Part shown: positions 12,255 through 25,200 of the stretch, in pieces
Numbering within the stretch: position 1 is the stretch's first letter
Layout of the letters: each line of letters begins with the position of its first letter
Origin: Procambarus clarkii
Lineage: Eukaryota; Arthropoda; Malacostraca; Decapoda; Cambaridae
Direction: 5' to 3'
Assembly: GCF_040958095.1 (NCBI RefSeq)
Contig: NC_091193.1
Span: 21,709,047-21,773,046 of the forward strand
Length of the DNA stretch: 64,000 bases
The notes under the pieces: generated by a model
Databases searched by the model: none
Told to the model about the DNA's origin: nothing
The model's input: only the letters and a program-made list of their open reading frames with translations
Made by a program: the position numbers and the translations under genes

Positions 12255-15200
12255 GATCTTCAACTCCTCCATTGAGCAGTGAATGACCCTGCAGGCCACA
12301 GCACTGACTATATTCAATAAAATTTTAACAACTGCAAGAGTTGGTGCTCCTTTCAGACTGTGCACTTAAGAGTGCACAGCATGAGCACAGTTCAAACTAC
12401 AACAGACTATTGGGAGTATTTCCTGGTATAGGGACAAGTCTAGAACTTTGGGTACAACTACACAGTTATAATGACCATGTGTTGGTAAGGCTCAATAATA
12501 CAATAATTTGGAATCTTGAGCCAATACCTTAAGAATTTATCCAGACACTCAAAACAAAAATTAGCCTTTCATAATGAAGGATACCTAAATATAGTTAGTT
12601 ATATAATAACAAATAAAACCCATACAAATTTAAGACACACATTCTAAAATACAGATCTCAAGACACCAAACAAAAGCCATCAATTCATTCCAATGTAAAT
12701 TTGATAAAATTTAAAAAAAAACAATGGAGGATCACAATGAAAATAATTAACTGGTACATGTCTAGATACTGCATACATGCCCAGGTTAAAATCTATCTTT
12801 AAATCATTCCTTTGATAGCAAAAATTCCTATTATAAACCTTCCTAGGGTAGCAGCTCTAAATGAGAACTGGGAGCTAAATCTCCCCTTACAATCGGGGCA
12901 TTTCTGTATAAATTTTGACCACACAAATTTTTAAAATACTGTATGGCTAGGCCCCCCAGCACCCTGGTATTAGAATAGTTTTAAAATAAAATAAGTCTAC
13001 ATGACCTAATAATACAGACGAGTCACAATAACGTGGCTGAAATATGTTGACCAAACCACACACTAGAAAGTGAAGGGACGACGACGTTTCAGTCCATCCT
13101 GGACCACAATCGAATCGAGAATGGTCCAGGACGGACCGAAACGTCGTCGTCCCTTCACTTTGTAGTGTGTGGTTTGGTCAACTAATAATACAGGCCTTCC
13201 GTTTACCATCATGCATAAATGTAGGAAGTTTCAAATACACAAACAATTCCTAGCAGGAATATCTAGCTCTTATTCACTTGCTAACATTATCAAGATACTG
13301 TATTACCAAACAATGAGCAGAGACCAATGGTTATGAGAAAGCTACCTACAAGAATGTTAAAATTAAGTACTTCTTAGCATGAATCAAGGCAGAGAGCATA
13401 AAATTTAAGAATATTCAATAATAGGTGGTAATTAAGGAAAGTTACAAAATCCACAAAAACAGTAAACAGTCAAACTGGTAACATACCATATCATATGTAT
13501 TGTCACACGCCAGTACCAACACATCAATGGGTGTGGTGTGGTTGGCAACACAGATACCACACTGAGGGATATTCTCTCTGTTGTGGTAAGTGCACACCAG
13601 TGACAGTGCCCCACTGAGAAAGTCAAAGCAGAAGACTGATATACAGCTGTTCAGGCTTTTCTTCATTTTGCTTTCAGGAAGACAACCCACGAAGTACGTA
13701 CACGCTACCATGACAACCATCTGCAAGACACGGCAAAGCCCCAGGTTCTATAGACAAGCATACCACAAATATATGTGCATCACAAGGTGGTGGTAACAAT
13801 ACTATGTACTAAAACAGGGCATACAGACAAGACTAACTCCAACACACACTACACACATTTGAGAAATCTAGAAATCTATGTATAAATTTGTAACATTCTA
13901 TGTACCATTTTACTACTGTACTCTATATACCATGCTACTTACTCCCACATTCAAAGGAATGAAATATTTATTTTTCTTTTGTTTTTGTACCTATATGACC
14001 TGCTCCAAAACTTTATTGCCCAAGTGTTAAATCACCATCAATAATGCCTGACATTTCTTATAGCCGTTAAGAAAATTTACATAAAATTATTCACTCAAAC
14101 TTACTAAAAATTACAACTGTAAGAGGTTATGATTTATCTCTGCAAAATGCTCAAGGTTGAGAAGAAGCAGAATAAAATATGAAAAAAAAAATTAAAAGCT
14201 ATATAGCCTGTAGTACAAATAGGGATCAAAATGGAAAATTAAAAAAAAAAAATATTGGGAGCAAGTTTCTTGGAAGCCAAAGCCAATCATGCCTACTGTA
14301 CCTTCCTTGGAAGTAACACAGAATTCAATACTGTACATTATAGCAAAATAGGCATGTTTAAAATTCAATTGGACTGCTAGGATACAATGTAACTAAATCT
14401 GTAGTTAAAATATATAAAATCATTGAATATATAATTCTAAAAAATTACTTTGTAACAGGTACATTTACCAAATTAAAACGCTGCCCAGAATATAGCTCTT
14501 GTTAGTTACATCTAAAGCACGTTATTAAAGTCTACCCTAAAGAATTTACAGACAATGGAGAAAAACTCCCATAATTATCAGAGGGAAGAACTTCTTTCAC
14601 TGCCAAAAATAGGAAAACAGCACCATACTGAATCAGAGCAATATATCAACACAGTTATGATCCACACCCTTGAACCCAGGGGGGAAAAAAGGAATGATCA
14701 ATTATTTCATCAAGCATCTCAACATGGTCACTGGCACCATTTGAGGGGAAGGGAAGGGGAGGGGGAGGAAGGGGAGGGGGGGGAAGGGGAGGGGGAGGAA
14801 GGGGAGGGGGGAAAGGGGGGGGGAGGGGGGAAAGGGGAGGGAGGGGAGGGAGGGGGGGAAAGGGGGGGGAGGGGGGAAAGGGGAGGGAGGGGGGGAAGGG
14901 GAGGGGGGGAAGGGGAGGGAGGGGAGGGGGAGGGAGGGGAGGGGGGGAGGGGGCTAGGTTTACAATCTTGGCTCAGATCAAAACCAGGAGGAGTCGGCCT
15001 CGAGGGGCCCAAGGACAACAAAGATTATTCCCAGAAAATGGACCACCATTTAATGTGGGTATTCCTTTGATAAAGGGCCTCACAAAGAGAAAGTGGGAAG
15101 AAATAAAAAAAAATGGGTAATATATCTAACAAAGGCCTTATGCAAATCAAGACTTATAAGGACTGGAAAATTTATGAACATGATTCAAAATTGTGTCCAA

Positions 15201-18200
15201 GAAGAATTCTTGGTGAATCCATACACTTGCTGGAAAAAAAAAAATTGGGTCTACAAGGTAAGGTAATTATCAAAAGAAGGCACCAAACCGGGAAGGCTAT
15301 GTAGCACCATCAAAGTGCGAAATAATCAGAGGGCGCTAAATATCACCAAGAATGCCAATACGAGAACAAAAACGCATAAGGCGAACGATATCAAAAGTAT
15401 GCGATTCACCTAGAATTTATCGAGGGACAAGTGACCGCGAGGGACGGTCGGAAAGCAAGACACACGCTCGTATTGGGTCTACAAGAATAAATGAAAAAAG
15501 TAGTTATCAAAAGAATGTGCCAAGCCTGGGGAAACTCTTTAGAACCATCGGTGAAATTAAGAAAAAAACTAATAATTACATCCAGCTACACTTATGAGTC
15601 TTCAAATACAATACTGTATAAGCAAATTCTTAAAATTAGGATAAATTTCCAGGAAATTTAAAAAGTTTCATATTAGTATAAAATATAGTACACATTTTTA
15701 CAAGAAGTTATTTCATCACAAGATGATACATGCTACTGTACTGTACTGTACTGTATTTTTTTACTTCAGTATAAACCCTACCTGAAAATTAAAGCTAATT
15801 TGGCCACAAAAGCATGAATTTAAAATCTGTAAAACTCTTTGGTGCCCAGAATGTAAACCTCCAATTTGTTAAAATTTAAAGATAATTTCTTAGGGTTCCT
15901 GGTTTATAGTTAAATGCATTCTGTCTGTTCCCTCTCATGAATATTGGCACTACATTTTCCTTTTTCCAGATTTCTCTGAGCAAAGTTTTAAGTAATTATA
16001 AAAAGACACCAAGCCAGGAAGGCCATGTAGCACCATGAGCAGTTCTAGTTAAAGGAATAAAACGATCCCTGCAACCTCTTTCAAAATCCCCACATCTGGT
16101 CTTGATGCTTTTATTAAACCCAATTCCTCTAGGGTTTCCTTTTATCTCTTCATCGACTTGTCTTGTGATGCTGCTCATTGTTTCTTATCCTTGGCCTTCA
16201 CTATGCTTGTTTCATAGAACTCGTGGAACCTTTTCTCAAGTTCCTCAATCACTTTGGACTTTCCATGAAGATGCTTCCTTACTTCCCAAACCAGACCACA
16301 TGATCTTATTGTGGTTTTCTTGTATGTGGCTGCAACAATTGTCAATGTTCTTAGTTTTTGTTGCCACTTCATTAGAAAATTACTACACCACTGCCCTTCT
16401 GACTGGTTTAGTTATTTCTTGTAATGATGGTGGTAGTATGGTGGTGAAATGGTGACAAGTGATAATTACCTATATGAACCAACACTAAAGCTGTAGCAGG
16501 TAAACGTTCTGGAAAGTTTTTCTCCACAAATGATGAGAATGAATCCATAAGCTTATAACTTCAATTAAGGGACCCAATGTGGGAAACTTACCAAAAATGT
16601 GCCTCATAAATTAGCAAGTTTTGTAACAGATCTAATTAGCATTAAATAAACAATACAATTTGTAAGCAATAAATACCTTGATACAAGATCAAACATTGGC
16701 TAAGGCCAATAAAATCAAGCAATTTGCCCAAGCTACAGTAACACATAGGGAGCACACACACATACTTTAACAGTGGTTCACCACACACACACACATACTG
16801 ACCAAGAACTACATTTGAATCAAATCTCAGACTAGATATTGTCCACATTATCCAATGAATTGTATACCACAAAAAAGACACTCATTAGAATAAAAATGTG
16901 CTGGAAAGACATTACAAGCAATAAATAATGGTTCTTGTGGCAATTAAATAAATACAGTACAACTGTTTAATAAGATTAACGCATGCTAGAGGATGTCCAC
17001 ATATGCAAAAATTTACTTAAAACATATGGGAAGGAAATGAAAGGTTAGGAATGTGTGGCTGTGAGGGAGTTTCAGGCATCCCTCCACACCAGCATTGCTA
17101 ACCATGTAAATTTGCCCAGGTATCTTATAGATTGTAGTATTAATAAACATTTGATTTCCCCTATCTCTTACATTATCTAGGATGATATGGTATAGGTACA
17201 TTTACCTGGCCAAGTTGAAAACATGGCTACGTAGCTATTTATATTTACTTTCATCCGAGGGGTCACCACCACCAGTAACTTCAAAGGGGACAGGAAGTCG
17301 GCGGCTTCTTAATGGTCCTCTCATTATTTACGATACAGGATTATGACAGGAATGGACAAAATTTAAAGAGGAATGTTTTGTATAATCTACAACAGCTAGA
17401 ATTAAAGGTCAGATTCAAAGAAAACAAAAGTGCCCACAAAATTTAAATAAATGAACTCTAGAAAATGGAAATATATTGATAGAATAATTGAAAAAGAACG
17501 AAAGGGCATTTATGAGAGGCCATCTATATACTGTAATAAGTAGTTAAGGCAACACCTTCTGGCATCTAGACCCAATCGACTGCCAAAAATGACTTTGGGA
17601 GCTCTAAAATTAAATCATTTAATTTATCAACGTCGATTGAAGCACTAGGATTTAAAAAGAGCGTACTGTATCAATGCATTGAGATAAATTTTAATTGCTA
17701 GAGCATTTAATTCCGTTTGATGGTTACAAATCTGAAAAGGAATGTCCTTTCGAACAAGAAAATTTATGTGTTGCTCTATTCGTTATGGCAATACAGAGCT
17801 ATAGGTTAAATGATTAAAATTAGAATTCATATCTTAAAAAAAAAGTTTCATTAAGGCATACAATATCTAAGCTCTTCCGTAGGCAAGATTGATTTTAACC
17901 CTGTGTAGATGTCACTTTGGAATTGTTCATCATCGTTTACATTAGAGGTTACATAGTTTGACCATTGCGGAGGAGTAATTCCTCAATGGCCATGCTAGTA
18001 CACATCACAGAGGCATTGTGACAGATTTTTTAAGTGGTTCTGATTCACTAGCTTTAATGGACAATAGTGTGTGCCATCTCTACTCATCCTCCATCATAAT
18101 ACAAGTCAATCGAAAGAATACTAAAGATTGGAAAAGTTGTCACGAAGTCTCATCCAGAAAGGAGAAGAGGGGGATAGGAAAAAAAATGGAGAAAGTTATC

Positions 18201-19248
18201 CAGCAAAATTAGTAATGAAGGTTGTAGGAGCACAGGGCTCAAAATGTTCAAAATGCTATCCCACTCAGCATCACACTCCAACACTCGTTCATTAAACCCC
18301 CTTCACACTTAGAACGGGCTGAATATTGAGGTAGGGAAATGAGAGGGTAGCGAATGGCAAACCATCAGAAGCTTCAAATTCACATGACATTACAGGAAAG
18401 ATAGGACACCAAAAGATGAGGGCAGTAATCAGAGACAATGTATCAGACTGGAAGAGTGTTACTAGCAGAGTACCACAGGGTTCAGTTCTTGCCTCAATAA
18501 TGTTCATCGTCTACATAAATGATCTACTAGAAGGAATACAGAATTACATAAACATGTTTGATGATGCTAAGATAATAGGAAAGATTGTGAGAAATCTTTA
18601 AAGCAGTCTGATAAAGAAAGATCTAGGGGTAGTTCTAGATAGAAAACTATCACCTGAGGATCACATTAAGAACATTGTGCGAGGAGTCTATGCTACACTT
18701 TCTAACTTTAGAATTGCTTTTAAATACATGGATGGTGAAATACTAAAGAAATTGTTCACGACTTTTGTTAGACCAAAGCTGGAATATGCAGCGGTTGTAT
18801 GGTGCCCATATCTTAAGAAGCACTTCAACAAACTGGAAAAGGTGCAAAGACATGCCACTATGTGGTTCCCAGAACTGAAGGATAAAAGCTATGAAGAGAG
18901 GTTAGAGGCATTAAATATGCCAAAGCTAGAAGACAGAAGAAAAAGGGGTGATATGATCACTATGTACAAAATAGTAACAGGAATTTATAAAATTGATAGG
19001 GACAATTTCCCATGACCTGGAACTTCAAGAACAAGAGGTCATAGATTTAAACTAAACAAAAGATGCTGAATATAAGAAAATTCACTTTTGCAGAGTGGTA
19101 GATGGTTGGAACAAGTTAGGTGAGAGGGTGGGAGACCAAAACCGTCGGTAGTTTCAAAGCGTTATATGACAGTGCTGGGAAGACGGGACACCACGAGCGT
19201 AGCTCTCATACTGTAACTACACTTAGGTAATAATTACATATACACACA

Positions 19249-19281
<33 letters not shown>

Positions 19282-22200
19282 GAGTGGTTACATTCATGTA
19301 CAGCCACTAGCACGCACAGCTTTATGGGCAGGTCCTTAATCCTAATTTTTCTCCAGAATACAACCCACTAAATCGTTTAATAACCAAGTACCCATTCACT
19401 GCTGGGTGAACAGAGGCTACAATTAAGGATTGGCACCCAGTCAATCTACCCTGGCCAGGATACAAACCCAGGCCAAAGTACTTGAAGTGCCAAGCAAGTG
19501 TCTTACCAGTGCACCACGGGGACTGCATTACTAAAACATGGACATGTCTATTTGAGCCTGATGGCACAATACCACAACTGAAAGTAGTAATAGCTTATGG
19601 AGAATGAGGAAAAGTGAATTGTTATTAAGTGCAATTAGAGGCAACAGCAACAAAGTGTAAGACACACACTTTTACTAGGTGAGTACACTTTACGAAGTAT
19701 TCCTGTCACTATTCCTGTAATTGGGTAGTTATAAATAGGAGCTGCCTCGTATGGGCCAATAGGCCTTCTGCAGTTACCTTTGTTATTATGAATACATAAG
19801 AACATAAAATGCACGCGCTATAGGCCTAGCGAGGAATGAACAATTGTTATATTTAAGCTTCACTCCATATATTTGTACTATACTGGTTTAATTCATTATC
19901 AATCACAATAATGTGAAGCAGCTCAGCAAAGCATTAACTCTGAAAATTTAGTCAATTGGTATTATCAGCTGTTGTCAAACGTTGCTTAGAAGTATTAAGG
20001 CATTACCAGACAAACGTGTTAGAAGACATGTAAACAGAAACCATTAAAGACACACATCAAAATATACAGCCCCTTACTGCCAACATGAACAGAGAATTTC
20101 AAAAGCAAGTTTATGCCAAACAAGATGGAAAGTATGTCAACTAACATATGAGTAACAGTTGTCACATGCTAACACTACAATATCAACTGGTGTAGTATGA
20201 TTGGCTACACATATTCCATCTGATTGTGGCCTATTGTGGCGGTTGTGGTAGGTTATCACGCAACTGAACCCACGAGCTATGATTCGAAAAGATGAAAGGA
20301 AGATGCATCTGCTCATCCGACGTTTGATTTCGTCATCAGGAATTATCCCAAGTATATACGTCATGGACACCATCTGCGCAACCTAAAAAATTAAGGATGA
20401 ACATACATATATAAAATATGCCTCATGATAAAGCTCAACACTTTTCTATTTCATCTCCAACTTATATGCCATTAACTAATTTTACTGAAAATAAAAACAC
20501 CAACATGGTTTCAAAAATCCAGACCCATTATAGGTTTCCACAAACTCCAACTTGAAAAACCTTGGATTTGTAACATTTCAGTACATTTTGGTGGCATTTC
20601 TCTTGCCAAAATGCTTTACACCTTTTTACATACAAAATTTACACATGTATAAACATAAATGTTAAAATATAATATATTTAATACAAATTTAAATCTGTAC
20701 TTGCCATTTAGTGAACCACATTTATCTTTGTAAACTTACCAAATTTGACCCTGTGTATTTTCCTAACTTTCTTTGCCAAAAGAAAATTTTCAGGCAATTA
20801 GCTTGACTGAAAATGCACTCTTAGGCTAAACACACTGACACTTTAAACAGTGTCAGTGCCAAAACCACCCTCTTCACTTCCCGGCCTTGGTCACATTTCT
20901 ACGTCAATTGAACACTTGTCCAAAACTCCTTTTCTGTTCTCTGCCTAGTCTAGCCAGACTACTACTGCTAGGAGACATCATTCCTACTTATAAATGAAGC
21001 AGTAACCAGAATAAAATGCATCAAAATCCCTCGAGTAATGAGACTGACTGCAAGTACACGGGGAAATTTACACAGCTGGGACTGGTCTGCTCCCTGTCGG
21101 ATAGATTGGGCCCTACACAGTCACAGTCTACTGAATGTACTGTATTGTATAAATTTGCAAACAAGACTATAAAACCAAAACAATTTTTCTAGTACCATAT
21201 ACTTTACTCGAATGGTAATTTTTTCTTTTAATGTTGAAATATTCAATTATCTTGTACATAACTAATTATGTTGGATTGAGTTAATTATATAACTAGGTAT
21301 GGATTTTTGAGACCACACTAGTTTTAATATGTACTTCTATTACTTTTGCGTGCCTAGTCAAGCGACTAATGTATTACAGGATATTAGTTACAAAAATTGT
21401 AATTAAAAAATATAATACTACATAAATATAAGCAATGCCATATAACATTACTGTGCCATAAACTGAAAAGTTCATCAAGTAATTCTAGGTGTCGAGTGAA
21501 CACACGCTCCCTCAATTATGAACACTAAGGCTGAGTACTGGAACCATTCATTACTCACTACTATTATGTCATGTAATCCTTTAGTCTTCACCAAATTTCC
21601 ACATATTACAATTTATTAACCAAAATGTCATGTCATTTAACAGTAACTACTCATCCAAAATAAAATAATGACATACAAACTGTCCAGCAAAATATTAGCC
21701 CAGTGTACTACAGTCATCTATTAATAAATATAATTAAAACAAATCAATTATCAAAACCATACAACTGTTCCCTATGCGAAGGATGAGAACACTCAACCCA
21801 GAGTTGATCATCACACTTTACTACCAATTACTGTATTTCATCATCTACAACACATGACATTTTTCTTTTTATACAGTCCTCAAAGGCAATCTATTGCACT
21901 TCAGGCATTGCCTCTAACACAGACTCATCATGCATGTTACCTTTTATTTTGTACATTTCCAAATCAGTTTACGAACTGGATACCAAAGCATTATTGGAGT
22001 ACATCTTTTTCAAAATACCAGAACTGTACATATTTAGAAAATTTATGACACTAACACATTTTGGTTAAGGTATTTAAAGATCCATTAACAACACACAGAG
22101 AGCAAGAACTTCTGCACTGCTCCAGTCACTTGTCGCTGCTCTCTGCATCACACCAACCACAAATTTTATGACAAAATTTGTCAAAATGTTGAAATCGTGC

Positions 22201-25200
22201 AAAACACTATCGATTCAATATATAGTACTAGCAAAATAAATGTTACTTACCCCAATGACCAGAATGAGAATGCGAAGTGGTAAAAGAAGGAAATAGCGTA
22301 GAATAAAACCCACTACCCAGAATATGGTTAGACGAACACTGATGAATTCATATTGGCAATTTGTTCGCGTCAAAAAGTTCCACGACTGAAAAAATAGAAA
22401 ACAAAATTTATTAATTAATTGACTACATCATCATATTAACATGGAGCATGCATGTAGATACACACACACACACCAACTGATTAATGTTAATCTGACAAAA
22501 AAAAATCTGTTAATTTATTCAGATTACTGTACAGTACTTGAAAATTTGTGTTACCAGAATCTGAATTGAATTGTGGATGTATTTTATATTTTATATTCTC
22601 CAACAAGAAAATTTAAAATTTAAGTATAACTCCTTATCCAAATTTCTGGAACTTATGTTCACACTGTATGGTTATTTAATATGAAATTCTGTGTTGTACA
22701 GGTGTATATCCAAGTACAGTACAGTACTTGAATTTTGTTTTTAACTGTTGCAAAGAAGAATTGTTCTCAAAGAGTTGAAGGTAATTTTTTTTAATGCACA
22801 ACTTAAAAAATTTAGTTAGTTCACTATTTTACTGTATTTCTCATTCACATTCTAGATCTGTAGTTCTTAAAAAAATTTTCCTATTCTTTCCCACTGAAGC
22901 TGCCAAACTGTTCTTGCACTCCATTTCGTGAATGATAACGGAATATACTGTATTGTCATGGGAATACACAGAATCAACAAGTGTGTGCATGTGTGTGTGG
23001 TGGGGTGTGTGCACACGTGCATCCATGTGTAATTACCCTAGTGTAGTTACAGGATAAGAGCTATGCTAGTGGTGCCCATCCTCCCAGAATTGCCATGAAA
23101 ATTTTCAGAACAAAGAACCCAAAGTTATTCGTGCTCCAAATGTTCACTGCTGAACACTAATCAAAATGTGAGCTTACAAGATTTCAGGTGAATGGGAATC
23201 CAGAATAAACTCAATTTTTTTCACTTTTGGACATTCTAGATAAAATTTTTGCTAATGTCTGGCTAACTCTTTGGAGTATGGGCCCATATGATTTGGATTA
23301 GCAAGCATAGACAGTATGGTATTGGTGAATGAAGAAAAATACAAATAATGGCCTTAACAATACGTTGAATGACTTTCTTGGTATGAAGGTGCTCCATGGG
23401 GGAAAAAAAATTAAGAATTTTATGTACAGTATATCATTTGATTAACACTAGCCATAGATATCAAATCTTGGTAATTAATGAGATTTATAAGCAAAACCTA
23501 ATTTTCTTAAATTTCTGGTAAAAATGTCATACGAGATAAGCCCTTGTTAAGGAAGAATAGAGTATAATTGCTCAAGTGATTTAGTTCTTAAAAGTTGAGA
23601 AAATGCATACATTAATGTCTTGTTATTTTTACCAGTGGGGTCAACTGTATCACTAGTTACTATTTTGGTCCTCTCTCTCCAGTAATAAAGTCCACCAATC
23701 TCAATTCTAACTTCTACAGACTACCAAGTAATATACGTCCTGTTAAGGATGTAATAAGACCTCCTGTTAAGGAATTCATTAGAGAACTGCCTCAAATTAA
23801 AATCCTTTAATGATCTCTCATTTGAGATTTAACTTTTCTTATACCTTCTAGTTACATACACCTGTTTACTTGTTTTTCCCCCTGCTCTAATAGTCCCCAC
23901 GAGATTTTTCCCAGTCACTCAAATAGCAACACAAACTTACCGTAAGTTCCTCAGCAGAGAACCTTTTAGTAACCTCATCGTCCACAATAGCCTCCATACC
24001 GGTACGAATATAGTCAAGGCAGTCGCCCAATTCAAAATCGTGTGTAGCCAGACCATCATCACTGTCCTGTTAAAATTAACAACTATTTTCTATATTTTAC
24101 ATATAAATTTAAACAATAAATGCCTGATAATTACAGCACTGGTACCTCAAACTTCTATCTCTGAGTTACATTTTAAAGCTAATTTGTGGTGGTTACAGTT
24201 GAATTACATATAAATGCATTAACAACCTTTTCTAACTTCTATTAAACTGTCAATGATAGACCACTAAAAGGTGTATAGTATAGCTATGTCACAATCACCT
24301 GATCCTTAATGCTAATGTCAGATCCAGTCTACACCTAGTGAGGTAGATATTACAGTAACAGGAGCAGATATGTGGCACTGCTTGGTGCCAGTGATTACCA
24401 TGTTAATGTAATTTCATAGTCAGGCTGAAAGGAGAGAGTAAAATGCATGTTCAGATGGAAATAGAACTAATGGGAGGGAAATGGGAATCTTTCCAAGAAG
24501 TCCAATTTGTTACAATCCACAGTAGCAAGGGTAGTATTTTTCAGGTGCGAGTTCAAATGTCCCATGATTGAAGTGAATGAAATGAAATTTAAATGGGCAG
24601 TGAGCTAGATGGAATGACAAAATTAAACAAGTACACAAGATAGTAAATGCACAAAGGCTACAAAAAAGTATACATCACTCAGACAAGTAGAAGAGAAAAG
24701 CTAGATTAATTCATGGTTCAACAAAAAGTTAGAAGGCCAAGAGCAGAAACAATGAGATTCTGAATAAATACAAGCAAGTGTACAGATGAAAATCCTTAAG
24801 CACTAAGAAAGGTCAGATATAAGTACACTATGATCAGGATGAGAATGCAGATAATGAAAGAGGCAGCAATCATAAGAAACCCTCCAGCTAGGGTTACATA
24901 ATGTAACTTTATGAAGAATTCCCAGAAAAATAGACTGCAACCATGGTGCACTTCTTCCTGCAAATATATTAAAATTAATTTTGACTGGCAGATAGAGGGA
25001 GAGATACAACACTCGCTACTACTTGGCCACAAGCCAAGCTGATAAGTATTACTTAAGTCAACTAGTTCTGATAGTGCTGAAGGTCAAATGTTGCCTGACA
25101 GCCAACAGTACTTATATGTATCTACTTGACTTATTTATTTATTTATATATAAAAAAAAGTTCTTACATGCTTGTAAAGCCATTAGCATGCATAGCATTTC

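Noticed and set aside
14555-15070. Gly/Glu-rich 171-codon frame
   Set aside because: Crosses the 211-bp purine tract; no homology and no splice context.
24600-25020. Possible LINE linker fragment on the plus strand
   Set aside because: A few charged stretches resemble the region before LINE RT domains, but no motif was clear enough to call.
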